A DNA stretch of 64,000 nt from positions 570,270 to 634,269 of the forward strand of contig SJOL01009490.1 of NCBI GenBank assembly GCA_004794785.1, given 5' to 3'. The stretch is from Opisthorchis felineus. Its lineage: Eukaryota > Platyhelminthes > Trematoda > Opisthorchiida > Opisthorchiidae. Each line of letters opens with the position of its first letter. Position 1 is the first letter of the stretch. A program made the translations under genes and the position numbers. The notes beneath the pieces are model-generated. The model did not search any database. It was not told the origin of the DNA and worked only from the letters and a program-made list of their open reading frames with translations. Of the stretch, positions 23,599 through 36,300 are shown one piece after another.

Positions 23599-26500
23599 TA
23601 TTCCCAACTGGTGGGTGGCATGCCATCAGGCATGATCATAATGTTACAGTCAGAATAAAAATATAAAAATGACTGGCGGGGTTTGTGGGTACAAGGGATT
23701 GCTCGGAAAGGGGACAGTGTCATAAACAGTGGGCATTAATAATAATAATAGTAACTTGTAGGGAGCACGCTGATTGAGGCACGATCGGGTCGTTACAACC
23801 TGAACGCGGCAGGTAACACACAACGGGCACACTTATTACGTGAAAAGTCACCACAGTTGTGGGAACCGAAAAAAAAACGAGGACAATGGGCATGAGGCAC
23901 GACTAGTTCAAAGATGAGGCCTGCTGACCTGAACTAAAACTGAAAACCATTGCAGGCCATGAGTGACCTTGGGCGGTCGAGTAAATTGCTAGGGTTACCA
24001 AATGCAGAAATGAAGATGGAGGTTGAAGAATTCGATCTGGAGACAAACGGCAAGTTTTGTCTTAAACTTATGGTTTAAATTGAAAATGGGTAGACTCACT
24101 GGTGTCACTGTGGTAGGAAGGTCAGGTGTAAATGGTAGTTTTAATGGGGGAATGGTGCGAATGCATAGGGCCAATCGAACACCGTAAATGAACTTGTGGA
24201 AGAGGCAAACCGAAATTGCGACAGGAAGCTAGGTTGGTTAAATCCGAACGATATTTTTAGCGGTTTAGAACGAGGCGGTTGGGCCCAGCTGAAAAATTTG
24301 CTTGTGGCTGCGATTACAGGCTGGAGTGGGCGAGAGGCTGCGGTCGAGATTCTGAAGAAAGTAGTTGCGGGAGTGCCATCAGACTGTGTACTGCAGTGCC
24401 ATACCATCATTGCACTGACATTCTTGGGCTTCTGTACAGCCCCGTAACGGTCGTCAAAGTTGCCGCAATCGGACAGGGGATACGCATTTCCGTCACAGCT
24501 GGATCCGGGTTAGACGAGAAGATTAACACAACTAGAGTCAGACCGATGCAGAGTCACGGAAAATCTCCAATCAGTAAGAGGACTATGAGTGTGGGCTGCG
24601 AACAAGCCAGATTGAATGAATAACGGTTGTACGGGGCGTTTGCGCAACTAAAGGTGAAGTTTGAAGCTTGGGAAGAGGGGGAATGAGGAAGGAATGGGAT
24701 GAGAGCAGTGGCGTCTGGTGAGTGCCAAGAGGCATCAGATAAAAGTGTGCAATAGAAAATAATGTAAAAGGGGATGACAGCAAACTAAATGAACCCGGGA
24801 AGAGGTGGATTTTGTTGGCTGACCTAGAAGCCAAGTACTAGCTGGGCCGGAGTAGTGCCTAATTTTGGTAATGTAAGGACTTAGCCGCCGAGGCAAGGTG
24901 GCTAGCCGTTGGACTAGATGGAACAGGCGATTACATTGTGAGAATGCATGGCGGCAGTTTTTAGCTCATCAAAGAAAAAATCCAACCAAAGGGTCTCCGT
25001 TGTGCAAAGAGGGTGTCAATGCAAACAGGGACAGCAGATAAATAATAAGCGGCTGGGCAACAGCTTCCGAGATAATGGATAAGAACCGTAGTTTAACTGT
25101 AATCTACTGCCTCAACTCAACAGAAAGGTGAGAGTGTGGGTGGCCAGCCACCGAGTCACTGCTGTCAGCTTCAAGAAACGAATGATGCATGGCAAAAACA
25201 GCCATTAGGCGCTAGCTGTGACCACTGGTGTAACGGTGGGTACTACTGATGACGTATGCAAGTAGCATGTGGGTTCTCGTAGCTTCGCCTTGATCTAATG
25301 GAAGGTGGGATTTATTACGGAATTTGTGGAACTAATTTGCAGTTTTTGCTTGCAATTGTGCGATAGTCAATGAATATCCAAGAAAGATCAAGAAGACGCG
25401 TTCAAAAAAAGACGGATACTCAGTTTTTAAAAAACAACTTGCAAATGAGAGTTTAACTTTCCTATTCAATAGTCTGCAACTGTTTGGTTGGTGTTTTTCT
25501 AATAAACAACTCCGCAGCGAAGGGTTTCCCTCCTTACACTGGTAATCAGGAAATAATGGGGAATTTACGCTTTATGTGTATATGATTGCTTCAAAAACGT
25601 GTGTTTTGTCTAGATGATGAAGTGGAAGTGGGGTGGTGCAACCCAACTAAGACGAAGGTGGCCACGCCTTACACGTCGGTGTTAGCTGTGAGCCTCGCAC
25701 AGTACCTCCAGGCTACCCATGAATATTTAAAAAAACGAAAGGGCTGCTTCCATTCGTTTGTATTCCTTGGTGTTGCCAGACAAGTGACAACCGGGACAAG
25801 TCCATTCCAGCCACAGGCAAGCAACAACGGTGCTCTTTTATGGTTTTCCCGAATTAAAGGCCAGGCTCAGAACCACCGGCAATGGGCGATGCACCCATGC
25901 TACTGGAGGGGTGGAGGGTATAAGAACGCACCATGGTGCAACGTAACAGGGCGACCCTCCCTGCAGGGCGTACCCATCCACCACACGAGGTTTTCATCCC
26001 TCGTACATGCTACCAGGTATGCAGGGTGACAAGCCACCAAGCAGTCATGACTGCGGTTTGTGCATTATTAATAAAAAAACTCCAGCTACCAGATGTTTAA
26101 TCCGGTCGGGGAAAAGCCAGGCCAATAAAACAGCTCAGTCATTTCGAACAGGCAGACAGCCACTGGAAGGGGTAAGTGGCGGAGGCAAATGGAATGGCAG
26201 CTACCTTTTTGGCCATGGGGCTAGAATGTAGAGGTTCAAGGCCTGCGTACTATGACTAAACGACGGTGATGCATTGGTGTGAACCGCCATGTTAAGTAGA
26301 GGCGCACCACAGTGTTATGTGTGTGTGAATAAGTGGGCTGTGGATACAAAAAAGTATTTCATTTGTTTCGCATCTTCAGACCCGCTATTTGATGTGTGTG
26401 CACTGCACGTAGTCAGAGGATGCGGAATGGTTCTGAACGGTGAGGAAATAAGGCTTTTGTTTGGCTAAGGTTTGTTAACTCCAGTAAAACCAATGCACCC

Positions 26501-26649
26501 AACGTTAAATAGAACTGACACGGTTATTCAGGGATGGCACCAGGCTTCAATGAACTGGGAATAAGAGATAGATAAGGCATAGATAGATAAGCTTAAGGGA
26601 TATACACTATGGTGATTCATGGACAAGAACACTCGGGAGGGTAGTTGTC
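23599..26649 (-). other. CR1-2 3' UTR (about 3 kb)
   Basis: No conserved coding sequence. It is recognisable only because the same sequence recurs in CR1-1 (22.1-23.57, 32.12-32.46 and 33.15-33.95 kb) and in the truncated copy at 32.46-33.15 kb. The open frame at 25586-26029 has no counterpart frame conserved in 33.2-33.8 kb, so I regard it as chance. A short ATAGATA repeat occurs at about 26565-26592. Confidence 0.55.
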
Positions 26650-28631
26650 TCACCTGTGGGTTAACGCTAGTGGGCTCAACCTGGTAAATGTACATGCTGG
26701 CACCAAGTAATAGGACAGTTGGGGTGACAGCGCAAATAAGAAGGGTTTAAGGCATGTTTCAAAGTAAGTGTCTGGTGTAATCTGTGGCGCGAAAATATGC
26801 TCACCTCCCTCGATAGAAAGGTAAGAATCGAGAGTCCCTCGAAAGCCTACATGAGATGATATAGTATGGATATGGGAAGGAAGCTTGTTCAATAGTTTAG
26901 AATACAGTCAAAGGAAAAAGCTTTGTCTAAATACAGTTCGACAGGTCGACAATGGGAGCAGAAATCCAGAATCGCGCATATTGGAGGGATGGCAGGAGGA
27001 AACTTTAGGGCGGCAGTCAGCTATGTAAGCCCGTCGGTAGATTAGGCGATGCAGAAGGCCCAGGTTCAACCTAATGCGCCTCAGCCATAAAGAGTCCAGT
27101 CCAACTGACAAACAGTGAAGACGATACGGCAGCGTGGATGACGCCGGAAACAAGGACTTAGTGAACCAGCGCCGCACATTTTCCACAGAACTCCGGCATG
27201 GCTGCAAATACTCTAAGGCGAATTCAGGGCTGGATTCAAGAATGGGTCTTACAAACTCCCTAAAGATGGCAATCAAACATGATTTATTGTGGAAGGATCG
27301 GCGAATGAAGGCGCGGAGCTTGCGGTCTTTAGCCACTCTGTACCATGCATGTTGGGAAGAACCAAACGCACAGGTATACCTAAGACCTAGGTCTCTCACT
27401 TCGGGAAGGGCAGGAATCGAGAGTCCATTGAGAATAAGCTTCCCAGGAGGAATCTCTAATCGATGTGAGAGGGCCTGGCATTTTGCAACGGCGAAAGAAG
27501 GACAGGAGTTAGAGGACCAGAGGGATAAAGAGTTCAGATCAGACTGAATGTTAGCAAAAGTGGAAACAAAGTCACTGGCCCTAAACGTGTAGGCTATCTT
27601 AATATCATCAGCAAACAGAAAAGGGGATCCATGGGTGTTCGAATCAGTGACATTGTTAACGTATAGTAAGAACAGTAGGGGCCAAGCCCGCTACCCTAAA
27701 TAACTCCACTGGTGATGGGAAGAGATGATGAGGAGAGATCACCAATCTTGGTGACCTGGATTCTCCCAGTGAGGTAAGAAGTGAACCATCGCAGTAGCGG
27801 GCCACCGACCCCAGTAGATCGTAAGTTGTCGGGGAGTACATCGTGGGGAACTTGGTCAAGCGCCTTGCGAATATCAAGATAGATAAGAATAATACACAGC
27901 CCGGCTCCATAGGCGGACGAAGTATGATTAAAGAAATCAACCTGACATGTGTTAGCTGACCGCCGTGCCATAAACCCATACTGCCGATCGTTAAGTGTCT
28001 TGGTGGTGAGCAGGTAATCCATGACGCGGACTTTGATAAGGAGTTCTAGGGTACGTGAGTGCGAGCAGGTATGGTGGATACCACGGCAGCTAGCTGGAGC
28101 GGTTCGTGGACCTGACTTATAGTGTGGTACAATGGGGGAGTGCTTCCACTGACTTGGAACTGTGCCAGTGATAAGGGAGATGTCGAAGAGATTAAAGATA
28201 AGAGTGGAAATGTCCGGGCCACTAGCTTTTCGGGTGAGCGAAGGGATACCGTCAGTGCCTGGAAAATTGAATTCTCTAAGGCGGACGAGTAAGGGTGTTA
28301 ATTCAGACAAAGCAACTGAGCGTGTGTAGATGGAAGGGTTTGTCTCGTCAACAGATGTTGTCACTTCGGAACCAGGTTGGGAGCAATGAGTAGATAGGGT
28401 CGTCGCGGAGGGAACATAGCAGCTGGCGAAGTAAGAGTTTAGGGAGTCTACAATATCAGTGCAGTCAGAAGGAGGCTTCCCGTCAGCCACAATATTTGGA
28501 ATTCCCGATGAACTAGAGAGGCAACGCCTGCGAAAGAGGCGCCTCAGCATCTTGGATTGAAGAGAATGGGCTACGGCGGTAGATCCCTCGCGCCCTTCAA
28601 GAGCTGGTTTGGTAGTCGTAATCTCAGTCAT
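26650..28631 (-). pseudogene. CR1-2 ORF2, reverse transcriptase and C-terminal domain
   Basis: The frame at 27696-28631 (311 codons) carries FNFPGTDGIPSLT, SLITGTVPSQWKHSPIVPHY, YGFMARRSANTCQVDFFNH and the palm segment YLDIRKALDQVPHDVLPDNL. The last corresponds to the D-F-x-K-A-F-D-x-V-x-H block, here altered. After a frameshift near 27700 the active site F-A-D-D is intact (27604-27615). The C-terminal part (26908-27399) reads LGLRYTCAFGSSQHAWYRVA, then LFPASSTLPYRLHCLSVGLD with SLWLRRIRLNLGLLHRLIY, the usual end of CR1-type ORF2. Two or more frameshifts disable it. Confidence 0.75.
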
Positions 28632-28889
28632 GAGTTTTTAATTAGAATAAGGAGTGTGAGATCATTGGATTCATGGAAGAGCCTACGATACTTCCTAATT
28701 TCATGTCCTAGAGCGGATAATCGTCCGGCTGGACGACTACCAGAAACATAGGAAGGTCTTCTGGGGGCAACCAGGCATACTGATGACAGTACATTGCCGT
28801 AAAAAATGTTGCCCACGCTTTGCGTGTCACGAGAGAGAAAGTACTCGTCCCAAGTTTTGTGGCGCAGCGAGACTGCAAACGCTTCAATG

Positions 28890-29540
28890 ATGCCAGAGGA
28901 AAGGATGAAGGAGCTTAATGGGGAGGAGTAGAAAAAGTTTGAGTACTCGTCCAGCCGCAAGTGACAATACAATGGTCGCTATCAGGGAACTTCGGGCCAA
29001 CTGCAGCGGTGGGATGCAGATAACCGTTGACAAGGGCAATGTCCAGGGTGTGGGGACAGTCTGTTGGTCGTCTTACGAGCTGGGCCAGCCTTCGACATCA
29101 AGTTGGGCAAGCAGAGGAGAAGGGCGCAAAGGGGATTTCCGTTCAGACCGGGAGATCTCAGGAATGTTGAGATCACCAATGATTAATTTGTTTTGGTGAG
29201 GTAAAGCTTGGGTGTGGGAAGGAAACGTGGACAGTTGGTTAATCGAGCTAGCTGAATGTGGAGGGGGCATGTATAAACACACAAGGATGAACGGCAGGCA
29301 CAAATCCAAACAGGGTCTGGAGTGCCCGTCGGTAATGGATCGTCAATGGGGAAGACTTCCATTACAGCTCTTGAGTATTTGAGGCAGCCACCACCATGGT
29401 GGTGGAAACGATCAGAACGGAAGGTAGTGTATCCCGAAACAGAAATAAGAGCATCAGGCGTGCTAGGAAAGAACCACGTCTCAGTGATGCATATGAAGGT
29501 TGGACAAGCTATGGTTGATATAGCTTGGATGTAGTGCAAT
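28890..29540 (-). pseudogene. CR1-2 ORF2, endonuclease domain
   Basis: The domain is split across frames. One (29183-29539) reads CPTFICITETWF, where E is the metal-binding Glu of the apurinic-type endonuclease, followed by YTTFRSDRFHHHGGGC. Another (29073-29309) reads KLIIGDLNIPEIS, with the G-D-L-N block encoded at 29161-29178. Near 28960 a third frame gives S-D-H-C-I-V-T-C, the conserved terminal S-D-H. All expected catalytic blocks can therefore be seen, but at least two frame changes separate them, so no intact enzyme is encoded. It would nick the target DNA to prime reverse transcription. Confidence 0.65.
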
Positions 29541-29970
29541 TTAGGACAGGAATATTACCAGCGGGATCAGAGGCGGTGGGTAACACTGGCTAATAAAAGT
29601 TGGTAAGCCCGGGGAGGTCAGTATGAAATGAATACGGACAAGGGAATCGGGAGTTCTCGAATGGGTGGGTGAGGTAGGACTAGTTAAAAATGTGTGAGAA
29701 TAAGATGCTGGGGCGTACCGTGATTGGCACGGAGACAGCGTTTGGGTGGCGGTGCAGGCAGCGGGGCTCCGTGGACAAAGAGTTACAGGCTTGGTCTGGT
29801 AATCGTTTGTAGCATTGTTATCAGCAGAATCAGAGGATGGTACCATATGTGGTAGTTGAACAGAAATAGCGGGATTTAGGTCACGCAAGATGGATGGGCA
29901 GGTGCAGTGTTTAAGAAAGAGGAAATGAGAGGGTATGACAAGGGGCAGGAGGATCTGTCCTGTAGCGTCT

Positions 29971-31644
29971 TCAGCACCGAATCGTGGGGCACGGAGGGTA
30001 CGTGTAGCCAAACTGGGCTGATTGGGGGAGATGAAGTAAGAGGCTTATAGTAAGAGACGCAAGATAAGGGATGGGGACAGGGTGCAGCAAGGAAGCTAGT
30101 GGTGTAATCAAACTCTCTGAGAGGAGTGGGCTCGGTTGGGGGTGAACAGGAATCCTCTGCGTTGGTTGTGGTGGAGGGAACTTTGGGATAGAAAGACGAA
30201 AAACAGTTGAAGGACGTAGAGGTGGAGCTGCGCGTGACTTCGGAAGAGGCGGGGGCTGCGGTTGAGTAGGTAGTTGCCGAAAAGGGATCCCAGGCAAATA
30301 ATACGCGGGTGGGCAGAGGGGTGGAACTTGATAGAGGCTAAGATTAGGTAATAGTAGTTGTGGTTTAGATATCCTGCCAAGGGACTGGGTTGCACGGTCT
30401 GAGGGGCTACAGATGTGCTTATGTGAAATTCGGGGTATAGCCAGCTTTGTGGACGAAGGGCGAAGAGCAGGAGCTCGGGGAGATAGTGTGGAAGAAGGCG
30501 TCACGATTCGGGGCTTTGACATCAGGTGTTTGAGCCCGAGGAAGCGCTTTGGTGGGGAGACACGAAGCGTCATTAGGTCAGCAGGTCTGGAGGAAGAACC
30601 TGTGCTGTCATCCTCGGCTGCAGCCTCATGTCCGGACTGATGAGGTACCGTATCTTTTAAATCAGCAGTCAATCTTATTGGCGTGATGGAGGTCAGAGAT
30701 GTCATAGGTGGGTGCCCAAGGGTAGAAGTGGAAGGCTCCAGGTTATGAGCGTGGGGTGCAGGGCCTGAAGCCAACGGGCAGGCTGATGCGACGCGATGGC
30801 ACGAGTCAGCGCCATAATATGGCGACCCTAAAGAATCATTGACGGAGTGTTTGGAATTTTGGGGTAACACATCAATTCCAGCATTATTAGGAGCAGTTGG
30901 AGGCCCGGTTGGCCTGTAACCGGCCTTAGTGTTATCTGGGGCGGCTGAGGGCTCAATAGAAATAGATGCGAGTGGAATATAGGCCGGGTCGATTGGCAGA
31001 CTCAACACACTGTTATTTGAATCGGAGGGTCCTCGGCCACTACTCGTACATTCGTCAACGGCAATCCGGCTTGCGTAGTTGCCGTTGGTCACATGTGAAC
31101 TCTGCGATTGAGTGGCGCCAAGAGTATTGATTGCTGCACCTGGGTGAAGGGAAGAGGGGTCCGATTGGCAGCTTTCAGTGGTCGATTTTAGGGATTTAGG
31201 TGGTGAACGTTTAGTAAGCTGTCTTTGAAGTCGAGTGCAAGCAGATTTGACCTTAGTTGTTTTGAGTTTCGGGGTGGAGGAGAGGAGGACCCAGGATGCC
31301 AGGAGGCGTGCAGCATCGTTTTCGTCCTTGAATTGCGTCAGTATTGGGCAACACAGGGGCGGGTTTGACTTTCGGAGTCGTTGAACTGTGCAGACAGTGT
31401 TAGGCATGTTACATGCCGTCAGGAGAGCAGTTTTTGTGAGTTCAAGGGGTATGTGATCAGGAGTGTTGTATAGTAAGACCTGGTGACGGCACTCCAAACG
31501 CTGACAAATCTCAGAGGCAAGTGTCTCAATGAGAATCGATGCTTTTTCAAGATTTGACGGATCACGTGCTGCGTCAGGATTCAGAAGGCAAGCAATTGGC
31601 CGTATACTTCGGAAGGAAGTTAGTTCGTTTTCCATCCTGTGCAC
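29971..31644 (-). CDS. CR1-2 ORF1 protein (RRM-like domain, Pro/Ser-rich tail)
   Basis: An uninterrupted 557-codon frame starting MHRMENELTSFRSIRPIACL. Residues about 1-50 look helical (the partner copy at 39235 conserves them). Residues about 50-130 (HQVLLYNTPDHIPLE, then ALLTACNMPN..TVQRLRKSN, then FKDENDAARLLAS) have the strand-helix-strand pattern of the RNA-recognition-like fold found in many LINE ORF1 proteins. The rest is low-complexity, rich in Ser, Pro and Thr. The usual role is binding LINE RNA and acting as chaperone. The start is supported by the matching start in CR1-1 (MHKMEGELASYRSIQPT). It is an element gene, not a host gene. Confidence 0.65.
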   Translation of the reverse strand: MHRMENELTSFRSIRPIACLLNPDAARDPSNLEKASILIETLASEICQRLECRHQVLLYNTPDHIPLELTKTALLTACNMPNTVCTVQRLRKSNPPLCCPILTQFKDENDAARLLASWVLLSSTPKLKTTKVKSACTRLQRQLTKRSPPKSLKSTTESCQSDPSSLHPGAAINTLGATQSQSSHVTNGNYASRIAVDECTSSGRGPSDSNNSVLSLPIDPAYIPLASISIEPSAAPDNTKAGYRPTGPPTAPNNAGIDVLPQNSKHSVNDSLGSPYYGADSCHRVASACPLASGPAPHAHNLEPSTSTLGHPPMTSLTSITPIRLTADLKDTVPHQSGHEAAAEDDSTGSSSRPADLMTLRVSPPKRFLGLKHLMSKPRIVTPSSTLSPRAPALRPSSTKLAIPRISHKHICSPSDRATQSLGRISKPQLLLPNLSLYQVPPLCPPAYYLPGIPFRQLPTQPQPPPLPKSRAAPPLRPSTVFRLSIPKFPPPQPTQRIPVHPQPSPLLSESLITPLASLLHPVPIPYLASLTISLLLHLPQSAQFGYTYPPCPTIRC

Positions 31645-32120
31645 ACATGCTCTGAGATTAGCTAGATCTGTGTGAATCCGAGATTCTTTTAGTAGGGGTG
31701 AGGGAGGAGGGCTGTTGAGTTGGACGGGAAGGGAGATATCGGTTAGTAAGACCGAACTGTCTGAAGTGACTCGCAGTGCTCTGTCAACCGACTTTGAAGA
31801 GGGATGGGACTGAATACAAGGCCTTTTGGTAACGAGGCTTTCTTTCGAAACGATGAGGGGAGAGGTGATGGGGAATCAGGGTCTAACAACCGCTTAGAGG
31901 AGGATGGGAGTGGTGGCGCTATCAGATTCGATTAAGGTAGTAAGCCTCGCTGGAATGGTGCTGGCAAGCTTATAAATCAAAGAAGCCCAATCAAGCGGGA
32001 ATGGGTTGGAGGGATAGTTGAGTGAGGTTAAAGATAAGGTGTCCTAAATAGGTAGCTAAATGCTATACTATAAGTAAGTAAAACGCTACGGTCGGCCTAC
32101 GTTACAAAAAAATATTTTTA

Positions 32121-32464
32121 CAACACCTGACCTTGAGATTCTAGCGGGACATAGAACGACTCAGCATAAGTACGCAGAGGGGTTATGTGGTAAGGGAAGT
32201 CAAACACATAAGGACTGACAGGAGCAGAACGTCCTAGATATTATATTAGATTTTCTGGAGGTTAATAAGTGAATCTGACAATAACATAATCTAGGAGGGA
32301 AAGTGAATGTAAGAGAAATAGTCACCGGTCCCCGAAGCACCGCTATCAGCTTCAATCAAAAAGTGGTGCATGGAAAAACCCCTCAGGCGCTAGCCTTGTA
32401 TGCTGCTAATGGAGGTTCGGGAATCTCATTGTACATATATTTTTGTATGTGCTCACTCCTGGGA
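32121..32464 (-). repeat. CR1-1 3' UTR, upper-middle segment
   Basis: It lies between the CR1-2 5' end and the truncated CR1 tail. The block ACCGCTATCAGCTTCAATCA, then AGGCGCTAGC at about 32340-32395, matches CTGCTGTCAGCTTCAAGAAA with AGGCGCTAGC at 25156-25215, so it continues CR1-1 from where CR1-2 interrupted it. Confidence 0.55.
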
Positions 32465-33150
32465 GCAGTAATAATAATAATGTTTATTCCCAACTTGTGG
32501 GTGGCATGCCGTCAGGCATGATCATAAGGTTACAGTCAGAATAAAAGCATGACCGGCGGGGATTTTGGGTCCAGGGGGTTATGGGAAAAGGGACATAGGC
32601 GGAGGCATTATCCGAGGTGGACGTGGTCATTACCAAACCGGCACGGGCAGTTACTAAGCTTTTTTGGAGAGAACATTGAGCAAGATTAGACCGTTAGGAT
32701 TTCAAGGTGGCGGGCAAAAATGCAAAACGTGGGAGGGCAAAACAAGAGGCTTCGTGCATGACACACGGCAAGAAAAGCGTAAACTGTGGAAAATGAGCAA
32801 TCAGAACATCAGATCTGGTGGAGCAGCAGATTTGGCGTCATGCGGCCGGTCAAAGTGAACTAAAACTTAAAACCACCGCTGAGGCCCCGTGGCCTTGGGC
32901 TTTTGGGCTCATGGCAAGGGTCACAAAAAGTGTAAGTGAGGATGATGAAGTGGCGGGATTAGCAAAGCAGATAAATGGTAACAGGAATCTCAGAATCATG
33001 GTGTACATTGAAACTGTAGAGACTCCCTGGTGTCACTGTTGTGGAGTCGGGCACAATAGCTCCTTGAAAGAGTGAAATGGTGTGAACACAAGAGCCAGAG
33101 CGCGAACTGTATAAAAAATTATTGCTTTTGTTGGGAGCACAGACTGAAAG
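32465..33150 (-). mobile_element. 5'-truncated CR1-like copy inserted in CR1-1
   Basis: It has the complete family 3' end: (TAA)n at 32468-32480, TTATTCCCAACTTGTGGGTG and a perfect CATGCC-GTCA-GGCATG palindrome (32505-32520). The shared block TGAACTAAAACTTAAAACCA with CCTGGTGTCACTGTTG follows. Similarity to CR1-2 runs up to about its position 24150 and then jumps to 25590 at roughly 33100-33180. A truncated insertion inside CR1-1 would give this jump. The right edge is approximate. Confidence 0.5.
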
Positions 33151-34165
33151 TCTATCGGAATGGTTGGACTCGAACAACAGGTAGACGTATGTTTTGTTTG
33201 GCTGACAAAGTGGGCTCTGGTGCTGTGCAACCCCAGTTATGGCGAAGGCGGCTACAGCCTTGCACGCCGATGTAGGCCGTGGGCGCTACAGAGTGTCTTC
33301 GGGCTATCCCGTGTGTTTTTGAAGGAATCTTTTGGCAGGTCAGTTTTTTCACCATCTGTAGTTTGCGGCGTTGCCAGCCAGATGACAACCGTGGCGGGTC
33401 TCACACCAGCAGCAACAAACAGATAACAATGGTCATTTTTTAAGGATTTCCTGAATCAAAGGGCAGAATCAGAAGCACCGGCGATGGGTGAAGCGCCCGT
33501 GCTACTGAAGGGGTGGCGGGTAAACGAACGCACTATGGTGCAGCGTAACAAGACGACCTTCCCTGTTGGCCGCACCCGACCACCACTTCAAGCTTTTCTC
33601 CCTCGTGCATGCTACCACATCTGCAAGGTGGAAAAACCACTAAGCAGTCGTAAATACTACTTGTGCTTTAATAAAGTACTCCAGCTACCAGACATTTTTT
33701 CCGGTCGGGAGGACAGCCGGGCCAGTAAAACAGCACAGTCAATTCGGACAAACAAACAGCGAACAGACGCTGTTAAAGCCAGATCGCGGAGAGGGCAAGT
33801 GGAATGGCAGCTACCAATGGGACAATGGGAATGAAATGGTAATGTTCAGAGTGAGTGAACTATGGCTAAACGGCGACCGAGCGTTCATGTGAGCTAACAT
33901 ATCAAGCAGAGGCACACTGCGACGTTGTGCGTGTGAGCGTTTAGTGGGATGTAGAGCACGCCATCAGATGGACTATACATACTGCCGCATAACTCGCTCT
34001 AGTAATGAAAAAACGCTGACTTCATTTTGGTCAAGCAGAACACCAGTCAATAGACGGATCTGATAGACTAACAAATGGAAGTGACTTGGCTAGAACGAGG
34101 TATAAATAGTCTGAGAGAGACAACAACCAGCCCAGTAGCACAACAGGTTCAGATCAAGCAGGCAT

Positions 34166-36300
34166 TTAAAAGGATACGCTGGCTTGAAGCAATTCAAGTG
34201 GGTAGCCGGATATAATGACAGGATCTTTTACTTGCTTACTAACTGCATCGTCGCCGAACCCAAGTGTGCATTGGGCCCAATTCGTAGGACAGATCGGCGG
34301 TATTTGGGTATTGAGTAATGCGGCATCCGTTTCACGAGTAAGAAGTTTAACCACGGACCAAGAAAAAGTATGATGGTGCGTGATATTTTGCAGCTGCACA
34401 GGATAGCATTTCCAGGTGTGAGCGTAGTAAACTAGAAAGGAGTAGTGGCGTAAGTTATTAATAGCTGGGTGGCACACTAAAAGGTTGCTGGAGTTACGCA
34501 ATCTTAAAGAGAACGTGAATTAACGTTTGGCCCAGCCTCTGGTATAAAGGCATTTTTGTGCAGCAGAGAAATAAATTTAGCTTAAACCGTCTGAGCCATA
34601 GTGGTTCAAGGCCTAAAATTTGATAGCGAGAGCGATAAGAGAGAGGGCTGGACTGTGAAGACAACTTTTTCGTGAATGAGCGTTGGACGCTTCCAAGCGC
34701 CAGCCTAAAACTTCGGATATAGGAGGGAGATAATGCGGGAGGAAAGTCCATGACTGGTCGCATGCATAGCTTAAAAATTGCAACCGTTTGTCTCGAAGGT
34801 GAAAGAAGCGCAATATTTAAAAGCTGAGCCTACGTGCTCGGCGACCTGGAACTGGAATGCGTGGGAAAAGCCAAACGTACAAGAGTATCTGAGACCAAGA
34901 TGTTTGATCCCTGTAAAATAAGTGACAGGGTTCTCATTAATTGTGAACGTATCAGCCGGGAGGGAGCAGTGGCAGGAAGTTATTTGGGATTTTGGGGATG
35001 AAAAGCTCAGGCCAGAGACACTTGACGGGCGAGCCAGTGAGTCTAAGTCGTGTTGAATCTGATGGAAGGCAAGCATCTTTGCAGAGGAGGGAATGTGTAC
35101 GATTTTTATATCAGCTGCTAAGGGAGGGGCCTTGCCATAGATCACGGCACCGAAGACGTCGTCAAGATGCAGTTGGAAGAGGGTGGGGCCTAGCACGCTT
35201 CCTCGAATGACTCCACTAGTGACCGATAATGGAGATGATTATTTGTCTTCAATGTGTGTTATTTGCGTCCTATCAGATATGTAGGAGGCGAACCTCTGAA
35301 ATAAGGTCCCAGTGGTGCCAACGGTACAAGTTGTGTAGCAAGGGTTCATGAGGGGCTTGGTCAAAACTTTTTGTAAATTCAGGTAAGCTATTACAGTGGA
35401 GTGCCCAGCATTGTAGGCTACTGTGATGGTCTCAAAGAAGTAAAGCTGGCAGCAACTGACGGATCTCTTAGACAGGAATCCATAATGCCGGTCATCTATG
35501 ACATTTCTAGCCAGGAAGAACTTAGTCAATGGGCCTCTGACTGGACGTTCAAGGGTTACCATTAAAAGGAATGTATGGTGGATCCCTCCGTAGTTGGAAG
35601 TAGTTTCTCTAGATCCGGATTTTAAACGCTGGTGGACTATAGATTACTTACACCTTGAAAAGACGATCCCATAGTTTACCGAGTTAGCAAAAAGACTAAG
35701 GACAAGGATTCCGATAATTGACCACCTCATTTCAGAACACAGAAAGGAAAGCCGTCGGCGCCCGGCACGGCGGAGTCCTTAAAGTTTAGCAAAAGGGCAG
35801 AAACATTAGCTAGGGAGATGATTACGCTTCTGAGAGACGGGTGGCTACCCTGACCGTTGGGAGATTTCTGATTTGCGGCAGGGGTATGGTTTTTAAGTTA
35901 AGAGGCGGGGGAAAGAAACAGCTAACGAAGTAAGCGTTCAGAAGGTCTGTTTTACTGGCGGGATCGGTGATAGGGCAAACTTTGGTCAAACGCAAACAAG
36001 CAACTGAGTGACTGTTTTGGGTACAACGCCCATGGAACAACCGGCTGGGTAATTTGGAAAAAGAAGGGGTCTGAGGACGGTGCACTCTACTCGGCTTTCG
36101 AGACACATCTTCACAGACTCTCGGTCAGCTGAGGGCTTACGGATGAGAACTATTATTGAGAAATCGCGAGACTTCCGATACTCTACACTACTCCGGTAAA
36201 TTTGAGTATCCAGTGGTTTTAGTGACTTAGCATGGCGAAGGAAACACTGGGGTGAACACTTATATTTGGGAGAAACAAGGTGAAGAGCAGCTGTAGGTAT
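34166..36300 (-). pseudogene. CR1-1 ORF2, reverse transcriptase part
   Basis: Three frames carry the pieces. 35822-36106 is the pre-RT linker (LLNAYFVSCFFPPP, compared with SLNSYFASCYVPSA in CR1-2). 35239-35562 reads DDRHYGFLSKRSVSCCQLYF and LFQRFASYISDRTQITHIED, matching the CR1-2 palm region at roughly half of positions. 34771-35196 reads MLGPTLFQLHLDDVF and then AADIKIVHIPSSAK, where F-A-D-D has become A-A-D. The end (34494-34763) has LEPLWLRRFKLNLFLCC. It is more decayed than CR1-2, as expected for the older host element. Confidence 0.65.

Larger units (their letters stand above)
23572..32120 (-). mobile_element. CR1-like LINE 'CR1-2', near full length
   Basis: The 3' end is an (AAT)n tract at about 23569-23598, followed on the plus strand by the family's terminal block with a perfect CATGCC-ATCA-GGCATG palindrome (23619-23634). 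The 5' end is near 32120, judged by where similarity to the CR1-1 5' region (39715) stops. Order on the minus strand: 5' UTR, ORF1 (31644-29971), ORF2 with endonuclease and RT (about 29540-26650) and a 3' UTR of about 3 kb. ORF1 and the RT block are still long and open, so it looks younger than the CR1-1 it interrupts. Frameshifts in ORF2 make it non-functional as it stands. Confidence 0.7.

Noticed and set aside
25586..26029. 147-codon ORF as a gene
   Set aside because: It lies in the CR1-2 3' UTR, and the homologous stretch at 33.2-33.8 kb does not keep the frame.
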